Assembly: GCF_006715865.1 (NCBI RefSeq)
Contig: NZ_VFOA01000001.1
Location: 4,030,001 to 4,094,000 of the forward strand
Length of the DNA: 64,000 nucleotides
DNA from: Cellulomonas sp. SLBN-39
GTDB taxonomy: Bacteria > Actinomycetota > Actinomycetes > Actinomycetales > Cellulomonadaceae
Reading direction: 5' to 3'
This document shows, piece by piece, positions 10,647 through 19,939 of the stretch. The notes under the pieces were generated by a model. It was given only the letters and a program-made list of their open reading frames with translations, was not told the origin of the DNA and made no database searches. The translations under genes and the position numbers were made by a program. Each line of letters begins with the position of its first letter. Position 1 is the first letter of the stretch.

Positions 10647-11288
10647 TCACAGCTGCGCACCCGCGGCCAGCGCCGCCGCAGCAAGGAGCAGGTCCGAGGA
10701 CCGGGCACCCGGGTCCAGGTGGCCGGCCGAACGTTCGCCGAGGTAGCTGGCGCGCCCCTTGGTCGCGACCAGCGGGATCGTGGCCTGGGCCCCGTCGTGG
10801 GCGGCGCGGGCGGCGGACCCGAGGACCTCCGACGCCGGCGCGCCCTCCTCGGCGGCCTGCACCGCGGCGGCGACGGCCGGCGCCCAGGCGTCGACCATCG
10901 TCTTCTCGCCGGGGACGGCCTTGCCGCGGGCCACGATGCCCTCGAGCCCGGCCTCGAGCAGCGCGACGACCCCGTCGGGCCCGAGCGCGGGCAGACCGGT
11001 GACCTTGGCGGCCCGGAGGAACGCCGTGCCGTACAGCGGCCCGGAGGCCCCGCCGACGGTCGACATCAGGGTCGTGGCGACGAGGCGCAGCACGTCGCCG
11101 ACCAGGGCCGGGGGCTCGGGCAGCGCGTCGAGCTTGGCGACCACCGCCGTGAAGCCGCGCGTGAGGTTCTCCCCGTGGTCGCCGTCACCGATCTGACGGT
11201 CGAGCTCGACGAGCTCCTCACGGTGCTCGACGACCGCTGCCGCGGCGCGCCGCACCCAGTCGATCGCCCACGCGACGTCCAGCGTCAT
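10647..11288 (-). CDS. dhaL: Dihydroxyacetone kinase ADP-binding subunit DhaL
   Basis: Nucleotide-binding subunit that phosphorylates dihydroxyacetone held by DhaK, with ADP as a tightly bound cofactor rephosphorylated by DhaM. 213 aa, normal size. Seen: the metal-binding motif RQIGDGDHGENLTRGF with the conserved acidic residues, and STVGGASGPLYGTAFLRA, the phosphate-contacting segment. ATG 11288 is preceded by GGAGGAGACGC. It lies between dhaK and dhaM with short gaps (45 and 28 nt). Confidence 0.95.
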   Translation of the reverse strand: MTLDVAWAIDWVRRAAAAVVEHREELVELDRQIGDGDHGENLTRGFTAVVAKLDALPEPPALVGDVLRLVATTLMSTVGGASGPLYGTAFLRAAKVTGLPALGPDGVVALLEAGLEGIVARGKAVPGEKTMVDAWAPAVAAAVQAAEEGAPASEVLGSAARAAHDGAQATIPLVATKGRASYLGERSAGHLDPGARSSDLLLAAAALAAGAQL

Positions 11289-11333
11289 GCGTCTCCTCCG
11301 GCACTCGTCCCCACCCGTGCGCGATGCCCGCTG

Positions 11334-12329
<996 letters not shown>

Positions 12330-12706
12330 TCTCGTGCCTCCCTCGGTCGGCGGCACGGGGCGCCGCACCGGTGCCGTGCCCGCGACGTGCCCGGACGTCG
12401 TCGTCCGTGCACGACCACCTCACTCCCCTGCTGGACGGTCGTCAACCGTACGCGCACCCCGCCCGGTGCACGTCCGTGCAGCGCCGCGGTCGGGGGACGG
12501 GGACCTTCGTCACTGTCACAAACAACAACCCCACCCTATTCTCCGCTTTTGACTTTCTCGGTGTCGACATTCTTGAGATCGATCGGAACAGGCTTCGCAT
12601 GGCCGCAGAGCAACGCTCTGATGAATTGTTGCGCGACCCATGACAATGCGCATCTTCTGCTGCTAGCGTCCGATGCACGGTGTATCGATGCAGTTCAGGG
12701 GGCATG
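12330..12706. other. Divergent intergenic region between dhaK and the KS gene
   Basis: About 377 nt with no convincing gene. The dhaK half is GC-rich and holds a possible minus-strand promoter (TTGACG at 12445-12440, TGAGGT at 12422-12417, 17-nt spacer). From about 12515 to 12670 the sequence turns markedly A/T-rich compared with everything around it (CACAAACAACAACC, CTATTCTCCGCTTTTGAC). A plus-strand open frame through it ends at 12643, but its third positions are not GC-biased, so it is not called as a gene. Confidence 0.7.
12640..12669 (+). promoter_or_regulatory. Probable promoter of the polyketide cluster
   Basis: ATGACA (12640-12645) and TAGCGT (12664-12669) separated by 18 nt, five of six matches at -35 and an actinobacterial-style -10. 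It lies 38 nt before the KS start and inside the A/T-rich patch. Confidence 0.5.
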
Positions 12707-14068
12707 ATGTCGAACCACACACTGATCGCGGTCACGTCCGCGGCCGCGCGGTGCGCAGGCGCGGACGACCTCGACGAGTTCTGGAACCTGGTGCAGTGCG
12801 CACAGCCGCAGTTCTGCGCCGTCCCGGCCGACCGCTGGCCACCTCCGCCCGATTCCGGGTCACGTGACGGGGCCCGTCGCGCCGGTGCGCACGTCATGGC
12901 GCCGCTCGCCGACCCGTACGCGTTCGACGCCCGCGCGCACGGCGTCCCGGCCGCCCGAGCCCGCCGGATGGACCCGCAGCAGCGCCTCGTGCTCGGGCTC
13001 GCGGCCGAGCTGTTCGCCCGGGCCCGCACCGACGTCCGCCGACCCGGCGCCCGCGTCGCCACCGTCGTCGGCGTCAGCTCCACCGACTACCGGGCCGTCA
13101 GCACCGCGCCCCTGCTCGCCGCCATGACCGTCGACGGCGCGCTCGGCACGGGCACGGCGGACGAGCGGGCCGCCGTGCGCACCGCGGGTGCGCGGGCCGT
13201 GCGCCCGCTGACGGGGCACACCATGCCGGGTGTGCTGCCCAACATGGTCCCGGCGGCCGTGCAGCACGCGTTCGACCTGCGCGGCCCGGCGTTCGCCGTG
13301 GACTCCGCGTGCGCGTCCAGCCTCACCGCGCTCGACGTCGCCCGCGCCATGCTCGCCACCGGCGCGGTCGACGCGTGCGTCGTCGGCGGGGTCTACACGG
13401 CGCTGACTCCCGAGGCGCACGCCGGCTTCTCGGCGATCGGCGCGCTGTCCCCGTCGGGCGCGTGCCGCCCGTACACGCGGGCCGCCGACGGGTTCGTCAT
13501 CGGCGAGGGCGGCGCCCTGCTGCTGCTGCGCCGGCTCGAGGACGCCGAGCGCGACGGCGACGACGTCCTGGCCGTGGTCGAGGCCTGCGGCAGCGCCAAC
13601 GACGGGCGCGCGCCCGGGGTCATGACGCCGACGGTGGCCGGGCAGGTCGCCGCCGTCCGGGCCGCCCGTGCCGACGGTCCGCCGGTCGACGCCGTGGAGG
13701 GTCACGGCACCGGCACGGTCGTCGGCGACCGCACCGAGCTGGAGACGCTGCGTGCGGTCGTGCCCGACGCGACGCCCGGCTCCGTGCCGCTCGGCTCGGT
13801 CAAGGCCGTCGTCGGGCACACCATGGCCGCGTCGGCCGCGCTCGCGCTGGTCAAGGTGCTGCTCGCGCTGCGGCACGGGCGGTGGACGCCGCAGCCCGCC
13901 GACGACGCCGGCTGGCACCCGCTGCTGGACGGGTCGCCCTTCGCGGTGCCGACACCCGGCGACCCGCCTGCACGCGTCCGGCGCGTCGCGGTCAACGCCT
14001 TCGGGTTCGGCGGCACCAACGCCCACGCCGTCCTCGCGCACCCGGAGGCGGTGGTCGGCCGTGGCTGA
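12707..14068 (+). CDS. Beta-ketoacyl synthase (type I PKS-like KS, stand-alone)
   Basis: Decarboxylative Claisen condensation of an acyl starter with a malonyl-type ACP extender. 453 aa from ATG 12707; the adjacent ATG 12704 is too close to AGGGGG. One KS domain fills the protein. Seen: ARRMDPQQRLVLG, the active-site VDSACASSLTALDVA with Cys near residue 202, GFVIGEGGALLLLRR, the first catalytic histidine in EGHGTGTVVGD, and GSVKAVVGHTMAASAALALVK with the second histidine. All three catalytic residues are present, so it should be active. The C-terminal NAFGFGGTNAHAVL is typical. Its stop overlaps the next gene's GTG start by 8 nt, implying translational coupling with the AT-ACP-AOS protein. 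Confidence 0.93.
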   Translation: MSNHTLIAVTSAAARCAGADDLDEFWNLVQCAQPQFCAVPADRWPPPPDSGSRDGARRAGAHVMAPLADPYAFDARAHGVPAARARRMDPQQRLVLGLAAELFARARTDVRRPGARVATVVGVSSTDYRAVSTAPLLAAMTVDGALGTGTADERAAVRTAGARAVRPLTGHTMPGVLPNMVPAAVQHAFDLRGPAFAVDSACASSLTALDVARAMLATGAVDACVVGGVYTALTPEAHAGFSAIGALSPSGACRPYTRAADGFVIGEGGALLLLRRLEDAERDGDDVLAVVEACGSANDGRAPGVMTPTVAGQVAAVRAARADGPPVDAVEGHGTGTVVGDRTELETLRAVVPDATPGSVPLGSVKAVVGHTMAASAALALVKVLLALRHGRWTPQPADDAGWHPLLDGSPFAVPTPGDPPARVRRVAVNAFGFGGTNAHAVLAHPEAVVGRG

Positions 14069-17000
14069 CGTCGTCCCCGTGCCCGTCCCCATGCCCGTCC
14101 CGGTGGTCCTGTCCGGCGACGACGACGCCGAGGTCCGCGCCCGCGCGGGCCGGCTGCTCGACGCCGTGACCCGCCCCGACCCCGCCCTTCCCGGCCACCC
14201 CGGCGCCTCCCCGGCGTGGGACGTCGCCGACGTCGCCGCCCGCTGCGGCCTCGTCCCCCTGCGTGCGCACCGGGCGGTCGTGCTCGCCGCCGACCCTGCG
14301 TCGCTCGCCGCCGGGCTGGCCGCCGTGCGCGACGGCACCGTCCCCGCCGGGGCGACCCTCGCCGCACGCGGCGTCGCGACGCACCACGCCGACCGGCCCG
14401 CCCGGGTCCTGCTGCTCTACCCCGGGCAGGGCTCCCAGCGCACCGGCGAGCACGCCGGGCTCGCCCGGCTCCTGCCGTCGTACGCCGCGCACGTGCGCCG
14501 CCTGGAGGGCCTGCTCGCCGACCGGCCCGGCACGCCGCCGCTGCGCCGGTACCTGTCCGACGCCTGGACGGGCCGGGCCGCCGACCCGACCGGCGTCGAC
14601 GACACGGCCGTCGCCCAGCCGCTGCTGACCGTGACGGCCCTGGCCACGACGGCGGCGCTCGCCGAGCTCGGGGTGCTCCCGGCCGTGACGCTCGGCCACT
14701 CCGTGGGCGAGCTCGGGGCCCTGCACGCCGCCGGGATCCTCGACGAGGCCACCGTGCTGGAGATCGTGCGGCACCGCGTCGCGCGCATGCGCACCGGCGC
14801 CCCCGACACCGGGATGCTCGCCGTGCGCGCCGGCGCCGCGGACGTCGCCGCGCTCGTGGCCGCCCACCCCGGCGTGCACGTGGCCTGCGACAACGGCCCG
14901 CGTCAGGTCGTGCTCGGCGGTCCGCTCGCGACGCTCGTCGCGCTCGCCGCCGACCTCGAGGCCGCCGGCACCGCGTCGACGCCGCTGGCGACCGCCGGGG
15001 CGTTCCACACCCCGCACTACGCCGCCGCGGACGCCGCCATGCGCACCCTGCTCGCCGCCATCGCCCGCCCGTCGGCGGCGGCCCGCGGCGACGTCACGTG
15101 CGTGTCGTCGGTGTCCGGGGACGTCGTCGACGACGTCGAGGACGCCCTCGCGCTGCTCGGCCGGCAGATTGCCGGCCCGGTGCGCTTCCGGGAGGCGGCG
15201 GCGACCGCGGCCGCCCTCGCCCCCGACGTGGTCGTCCAGGTCAGCGGGGGCACCTCGCTGCTGCGGACGTTCACCGAGACCCACCACGCCACCCACCCGG
15301 GGCAGACGGTCCGCACCGTCGGCCTCGGGGGTCCGGACGACTCGACGGGCGGCACGCTCGCCGCCCTCGCCGAGCTCGTCCTCACCGTCCCCGACGCGCG
15401 CCCGCACCTCGTGCTCGGCCGCCTCGGGACCGCCAGCAGGTTCCCACTGACCGAAGGACGGGAGACCGTCGTGCTGCACGGAACGCCCACCAGCCCCACC
15501 ACGAACCCCACGACCACCACGACCGCGGACGCACCGACGGGCGCACCCCCGGCCGGGGTGCCCGGCACCACCGAGCTGCTCGCGCTGTTCGGCGCGCAGG
15601 TCGCCGTGCTGGCGCAGGCCCTCGCCCGCCCCTCGGGCGACGCCACGACGAGCGGTCCGTCGGCCGGTCCGGACGCCCTCGCGCCGGCCGCGGGAGCCCC
15701 GCCCGTCGCCCAGGCCGCTCCGGTCGTGCCCACCGCGCGGCGGACGACCGCCACCGGACCCGTGACCGCCCCGGCGGGCGACCCGGCCCCCGCCCGCGCC
15801 GCCGTCGCGGCGGCCGTGCGCGCGAGCATCGCGCAGGTCGGCGGGTACGCCGCCGACGACCTGCCCGGCGGCGCGCTCCTCGGACCCGACCTCGGGCTGG
15901 ACTCCCTGATGATGACGAACGTCGCGGCGACGCTGACCCGGCGGTTCCCGGCCTGGCGGCCCGCCGCCGACGACATGCGCACGCTGCGCACCGTCGACGA
16001 CGTCGTCGCCGCGGTCGTCGCGGCGACCCGCACCGGCCCCGGGGCGTCCGCCGCACCGGCGCCCGCCGCCGCGGCGGCACCGAGCCCCGCCGTGCCGAGC
16101 CCCGCCGTTCCGAGCCCTGCGGCGCCGGTGGACGACCTCCCGGTCACGGCGTCCCCCTCCCCCGAGCCCGCGCGCCTCGCCGACCTCGACGAGGTGCGGG
16201 CCACGGTCGCCCGGCTCGACGACGCCGCCCGCGGACCGGGGCTGCCCTACTACCTGCCGCACGACGGCCGGGTGGCGGCGACCACGAGCGTCGGCGGGCA
16301 GGAGCTGCTCTCGTTCAGCTCGTACAACTACCTGGGGCTGGCCGGGCACCCGCGGGTGGTCGCCGCCGCGCAGGAGGCCGTGGAGCGGTACGGCACCTCG
16401 GTGTCGGCGGCGCGGATCCTGTCCGGCAACCGGCCCGTGCACACCGCGCTGGAGGAGGCGATCGCCGCGCTGCTCGGCACGCAGGACGCCGTCGTGCTCG
16501 TCGGCGGCCACGCCACGAACGCCGGGATCGTGCCGCACCTGTACGGGCCCGACGACCTCGTGGTCCACGACGCGCTCGTGCACGACTCCCTGCAGCAGGG
16601 CATCGCGGCGTCCGGGGCCACCCGGCACGCCGTCCCGCACGGGCGGGCCGACCTCGTCGAGGAGGCCCTGCGGGCCCGGCGCCACCGGTTCCGGCGCGTG
16701 CTCGTCGTCACCGAGGGCGTGTTCAGCATGGACGGCGACCTGCCCGACCTGCCCGCGCTCGTCACGTCCGCGCGCCGGCACGGCGCGCACCTCATGGTCG
16801 ACGAGGCCCACAGCGTCGGCGTGCTCGGCGCGCACGGCGGCGGCATCTGCGAGGAGCTGGGCGTCGACCCCGGGGACGTCGACCTGCTCATGGGCACGCT
16901 GTCCAAGAGCCTGTCCTCCTGCGGCGGGTACCTCGCCGGGCACCGGTCCCTCGTGCAGCACCTGCGGTACACGCTGTCGGCGCTGGTGTTCAGCGCCGGG

Positions 17001-17486
17001 CTGACCCCGGCGAACACCGCGGCCTCGCTCGCCGCGATCCAGGTGATGCGCGACGAGCCCGAGCGCCTGGCCCGGCTGCGCGGCAACGCCGAGCACTTCC
17101 TCGCCGGGGCGCGCGCCCGCGGCATGGACGTCGGCCCCGCCGTGGGCGTGCCCGTGGTGCCCGTGATCGTCGGGGAGTCGCAGGCCGCCGTCGCGGTGGC
17201 CCGGGGGCTGGCCGAGCACGGCGTCAGCGCCAACCCCATCGTGTTCCCCGCGGTGCCGGACGACCAGTCCCGGCTGCGGTTCTTCCTCACCAGCGAGCAC
17301 ACGCACGACCAGCTCGACCGGGCGCTCGACGTGACCGCCCGGTGCCTGCAGGAGGCCGGCGTGCCGCTCGCGGCGCCGGTGCCGTCGCCGGCCACGGCGG
17401 CGGTCGTCGAGACGACGCCGGTCGAGACGACGCCGGTCGAGACGGTGCCGGTCGAGACTGTGCTGACCGCCGGGGTGCCGGCGTGA
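14061..17486 (+). CDS. AT-ACP-alpha-oxoamine synthase fusion protein
   Basis: 1141-aa three-domain enzyme from GTG 14061, which overlaps the KS stop. Acyltransferase about residues 115-440: YPGQGSQRTGE, GHSVGELGAL with Ser 214, and AGAFHTPHY. Ala/Pro linker, then acyl carrier protein about residues 575-660: LGPDLGLDSLMMTNV with Ser 615 as the phosphopantetheine site. Another Pro-rich linker, then a PLP-dependent alpha-oxoamine synthase about residues 705-1110: SFSSYNYLGLAGHP, VDEAHSVGVLG and GTLSKSLSSCGGY with PLP lysine 949. Family knowledge: AOS domains decarboxylate an amino acid and condense it with an acyl thioester, releasing an alpha-aminoketone, as in PigH, Fum8p and SxtA. The AT supplies extender units. 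The product and amino acid are not readable from the sequence. Confidence 0.9.
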   Translation: MADVVPVPVPMPVPVVLSGDDDAEVRARAGRLLDAVTRPDPALPGHPGASPAWDVADVAARCGLVPLRAHRAVVLAADPASLAAGLAAVRDGTVPAGATLAARGVATHHADRPARVLLLYPGQGSQRTGEHAGLARLLPSYAAHVRRLEGLLADRPGTPPLRRYLSDAWTGRAADPTGVDDTAVAQPLLTVTALATTAALAELGVLPAVTLGHSVGELGALHAAGILDEATVLEIVRHRVARMRTGAPDTGMLAVRAGAADVAALVAAHPGVHVACDNGPRQVVLGGPLATLVALAADLEAAGTASTPLATAGAFHTPHYAAADAAMRTLLAAIARPSAAARGDVTCVSSVSGDVVDDVEDALALLGRQIAGPVRFREAAATAAALAPDVVVQVSGGTSLLRTFTETHHATHPGQTVRTVGLGGPDDSTGGTLAALAELVLTVPDARPHLVLGRLGTASRFPLTEGRETVVLHGTPTSPTTNPTTTTTADAPTGAPPAGVPGTTELLALFGAQVAVLAQALARPSGDATTSGPSAGPDALAPAAGAPPVAQAAPVVPTARRTTATGPVTAPAGDPAPARAAVAAAVRASIAQVGGYAADDLPGGALLGPDLGLDSLMMTNVAATLTRRFPAWRPAADDMRTLRTVDDVVAAVVAATRTGPGASAAPAPAAAAAPSPAVPSPAVPSPAAPVDDLPVTASPSPEPARLADLDEVRATVARLDDAARGPGLPYYLPHDGRVAATTSVGGQELLSFSSYNYLGLAGHPRVVAAAQEAVERYGTSVSAARILSGNRPVHTALEEAIAALLGTQDAVVLVGGHATNAGIVPHLYGPDDLVVHDALVHDSLQQGIAASGATRHAVPHGRADLVEEALRARRHRFRRVLVVTEGVFSMDGDLPDLPALVTSARRHGAHLMVDEAHSVGVLGAHGGGICEELGVDPGDVDLLMGTLSKSLSSCGGYLAGHRSLVQHLRYTLSALVFSAGLTPANTAASLAAIQVMRDEPERLARLRGNAEHFLAGARARGMDVGPAVGVPVVPVIVGESQAAVAVARGLAEHGVSANPIVFPAVPDDQSRLRFFLTSEHTHDQLDRALDVTARCLQEAGVPLAAPVPSPATAAVVETTPVETTPVETVPVETVLTAGVPA
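17406..17465 (+). repeat. Four tandem 15-nt repeats in the fusion gene tail
   Basis: Four copies of GTCGAGACGACGCCG with drift in the last two, encoding VETTP, VETTP, VETVP and VETVL. They lie after the AOS domain at the extreme C-terminus. Such a short Pro/Thr/Glu tail is probably a flexible linker, and copy number may vary between strains. Confidence 0.85.
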
Positions 17487-18211
17487 GCGCCGGCGCGGCC
17501 CCGGTCGGCGTGCCGGGCACGGACGTGCAGGTGGTCGTGCTCCCCGAGGGCACGCCGTGGCGGGCCGACCCGCAGGTCCGCGCCGCCGTCGCCGCAGCCG
17601 TCCGCGCCGTCCGCGACGACGGCGCGGCGGACGGCGTGGTCCACGCGGACGCACCCGGGGGGGCGCGCGTCGAGGCGCTCGTCGGGACGCTCCTGGCACC
17701 CGGGCGGCACGTGGTGCCGGTCGGAGAAGGACGCGTCGGGGTCTCGGCGTCCCACGAGGCGGGCCGCACGTACGTCGCGGTCGCCCCCGACGCCGTGGTG
17801 GTCGACGCGTGCGCGCTGGACCGGTGGGCGCAGGTCGACGCCGTGCTCGACGACGCCTTCACGGCCGCCGAGCGGGAGGCGCTGCGCACGCCGTGGGACC
17901 GGGTCCGGGCGTGGACGGCGCTGGAGTGCGCGGTCAAGGCCGGCCGCGCCGACCTGCTGCGCCCGCACGAGCGCGAGCCCCTCGTCGCCCTCGGCACGGA
18001 CGGGCGGCCCGTGGTGCCGGGCGACGGCGTCGGGCTGCACCTGGTGCGGCACGGCGGCCGGCTGCGCGCCGTCTGCGTGCGGGTGGCGCTGGTCGCGCCC
18101 GTCGACGCACGGGCCGACGTCCGCGGCGACCAGGCGCCGCCCGTCGCGCTCACCGCCGACGCCCCGCCCACCGCCGCTGCCGGGCGGGCCCTCGTGGGGG
18201 CACGCCCGTGA
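17483..18211 (+). CDS. Divergent 4'-phosphopantetheinyl transferase-like protein
   Basis: 242 aa; GTG 17483 overlaps the fusion gene stop by 4 nt (GTGA). The middle of the protein reads like an Sfp-type phosphopantetheinyl transferase: VGVSASHEAGRTYVAVAP (the SxSH block, residues 87-101), VVVDACALDRW with Asp 108, FTAAEREAL, then VRAWTALECAVKAGR in place of WxxKEAxxK, keeping Glu 148. It differs from canonical members where the second acidic metal ligand (the E of DxE) is Cys and where KEA is replaced by ECA. Its likely job is to prime the ACP of the preceding protein, but the altered metal site leaves activity uncertain. The last 60 residues look unstructured. Confidence 0.6.
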   Translation: MSAGAAPVGVPGTDVQVVVLPEGTPWRADPQVRAAVAAAVRAVRDDGAADGVVHADAPGGARVEALVGTLLAPGRHVVPVGEGRVGVSASHEAGRTYVAVAPDAVVVDACALDRWAQVDAVLDDAFTAAEREALRTPWDRVRAWTALECAVKAGRADLLRPHEREPLVALGTDGRPVVPGDGVGLHLVRHGGRLRAVCVRVALVAPVDARADVRGDQAPPVALTADAPPTAAAGRALVGARP

Positions 18212-19224
18212 GCGTGCACCCCGTGCGCGTCGTGCCCGGCGCGCCGACCGCGGTGGTCGGCGCGTCGGGGCAGGTCGGGTCGCTCGTGCTGGACGAGCTG
18301 ACCCGAGCCGGGCTCCCCGCGGTCGCCGTGGGGCGCTCGGCACCCCCGGCCGCGCCGCCCGGCATCACGGTGCGTACCCTCCCCCGGTACGACCGGGTCG
18401 CGCTGCGCACCGCGCTCACCGGATGCGGCGCCGTCGTCGCCACCCTCGGCCTGCCGTACGCGGCGCGCACGTGGGAGGCGGGGTGGGTCCCGCTCGTCGA
18501 CGCGGTCGCCGGTGCGTGCGCCGACCTCGGACTGCCGCTGACGTTCCTCGACAACGTCTACGTGTACGGCGCCGCCGACGGCGTGCTCACGGAGCAGGCA
18601 CCGCTCGCCCCGTGCAGCCGCAAGGGTGCCGCCCGGCTGGCCGGGTGGCGGGTGCTCGAGCGGCACGCCGGGGCGGGACTCGACGTGGTGGTGTGCCGGG
18701 CCGCGGACTTCCTCGGCCCGGGCGCCGCCACGACCGTCCTGCCGTGGGACGCCGTGGTGGCGGCCACGCGGGCCGCCCGGCCGACTCTGCCGTGGCTGGG
18801 CTCCCCCGACGCGGTGCACACGTTCGCCGCGACGCCCGAGGTCGCCGCAGCCCTCGTCCGGGTCGCGCACGAGCCGGCCCTGCGGGCGGGACGGGTGCTG
18901 CACCTGCCGGTGGTCGAGCCCGTCACCGGGCGGACGCTGGCCGCCGCCCTGGGTCGGGCCCGCGGGGACGGGCGCACCGTGCGGCTGCGGGCCCTGCGGG
19001 CCCCGGTCGTGCGGGCGGCGGCGCTGGTGAGCCGGCCCGCGCGGGAGCAGGTCGAGATGATGTACCAGGTCGAGCGCGACCAGGTCGTCGGCGACGCGCT
19101 GATCCGCTCCCTGGGCTGGACGGCTCCCCCGCTGACGGCCGACGACGTGGCGGCGCTCGCCGCCGGCGCGGTACCCGGCCCGGGCACGGCGGTGCCGCGG
19201 CACGCGGCGGACCGCCGCACGTGA
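18208..19224 (+). CDS. NAD(P)-binding extended SDR / epimerase-like protein
   Basis: 338 aa from GTG 18208, overlapping the previous stop by 4 nt. Rossmann N-terminus TAVVGASGQVGSLVLDEL with the GxxGxxG loop, then FLDNVYVYGAADGVLTEQ with the SDR tyrosine, and SRKGAARLAGWRVLE with a lysine seven or more residues further along, as in atypical extended SDRs such as NmrA/epimerase-like proteins. A C-terminal substrate domain holds an amphipathic Arg-rich region. It probably reduces or isomerises the aminoketone made by the upstream enzymes, but no substrate is evident. It ends the four-gene cluster before a terminator. Confidence 0.75.
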   Translation: MSVHPVRVVPGAPTAVVGASGQVGSLVLDELTRAGLPAVAVGRSAPPAAPPGITVRTLPRYDRVALRTALTGCGAVVATLGLPYAARTWEAGWVPLVDAVAGACADLGLPLTFLDNVYVYGAADGVLTEQAPLAPCSRKGAARLAGWRVLERHAGAGLDVVVCRAADFLGPGAATTVLPWDAVVAATRAARPTLPWLGSPDAVHTFAATPEVAAALVRVAHEPALRAGRVLHLPVVEPVTGRTLAAALGRARGDGRTVRLRALRAPVVRAAALVSRPAREQVEMMYQVERDQVVGDALIRSLGWTAPPLTADDVAALAAGAVPGPGTAVPRHAADRRT

Positions 19225-19239
19225 GCCGGCCGGGCACGG

Positions 19240-19260
19240 GCGCACCGACGCCCGGTGCGC
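19240..19260. terminator. Bidirectional hairpin between SDR and TetR
   Basis: Perfect 8-bp stem GCGCACCG / CGGTGCGC with a 5-nt loop, located between the convergent stops at 19224 and 19280. It suits termination from both sides. Confidence 0.55.
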
Positions 19261-19279
19261 GGGAGGTCGACGCCCGGCG

Positions 19280-19939
19280 TCAGCGGGCGACGGCGCGCAG
19301 CACGGCCTCGAACGTGTCGGTGGCCTGCGCCACAGCCGCCGCGGTGGCGTCGTCGTCGGGGTCCCCGACGGCGAACGCCCGCTCGTAGAGCCCCACGCCC
19401 ACGGCCACGACGTCGCGCACCGGCAGGTCCAGCGTCGAGCCGGTGCGGTGCAGCACCTCCTCGACGAGCGCGACGAGGCCCGCGTACAGGTCCTCCTGCG
19501 CGTCGAGCAGCACCGCCCGCGCGGCGTCGTCCCGCACGGCGACGCCGCGCAGCTCGGTGACGATGCCGAACCACCGGGCCTCCGCGCCGACGCGCCCGGA
19601 GAGCTCGCGCAACGCCGCGGGCACGACCGTGGCGGCGGTCGCCCCGGCCGGGGCCCGGTCGAGCGCACCCAGCACGGCCCGGCGGATCCGCGCGACCTGG
19701 TGGGCGTTCGCGCTGGCGTACAGCGCGGCGACCAGCTCCTCCTTGGAGCGGAAGCTGGAGTAGAACGCCCCGCGCGTGTACCCGGCACGCGTGCACACCG
19801 CGGCGATCGTGGTGCGCAGGTACCCGGCCTCGAGGAACTCCGCGTACGCGGCCTCGAGCAGCTCGCGGCGGGTGGCGGCCCGCCCCCGGGGGTCGTGCGC
19901 CCCGGGGGCCGGGCCGGCCGCGGTGGTCGTCTCAGCCAC
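19280..19939 (-). CDS. TetR-family regulator overlapping folC
   Basis: 219 aa from GTG 19939. N-terminal TetR domain: RRELLEAAYAEFLEAGYLRTTIAAVCTR with the recognition segment AGYTRGAFYSSFRSKEELV, then a helical C-terminal domain. Its start codon lies within the end of folC (GTGGCTGA: GTG start, then the folC TGA), an 8-nt overlap, so it is translated from the ileS-folC transcript. It faces the polyketide cluster convergently and may control it or the nearby exporter, but that is a guess. In related genomes DUF4233 occupies this position. Confidence 0.85.
   Translation of the reverse strand: MAETTTAAGPAPGAHDPRGRAATRRELLEAAYAEFLEAGYLRTTIAAVCTRAGYTRGAFYSSFRSKEELVAALYASANAHQVARIRRAVLGALDRAPAGATAATVVPAALRELSGRVGAEARWFGIVTELRGVAVRDDAARAVLLDAQEDLYAGLVALVEEVLHRTGSTLDLPVRDVVAVGVGLYERAFAVGDPDDDATAAAVAQATDTFEAVLRAVAR

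Noticed and set aside
12371-12643. Plus-strand ORF of 90 codons before the KS gene
   Set aside because: The last 40 codons look protein-like but the third positions are not GC-biased, and it overlaps the KS promoter region; no ribosome site.
17406-17465. Tandem repeat considered as a CRISPR-like or regulatory array
   Set aside because: The 15-nt units are in frame and inside a coding region with no spacers; they encode a VETTP-type tail.
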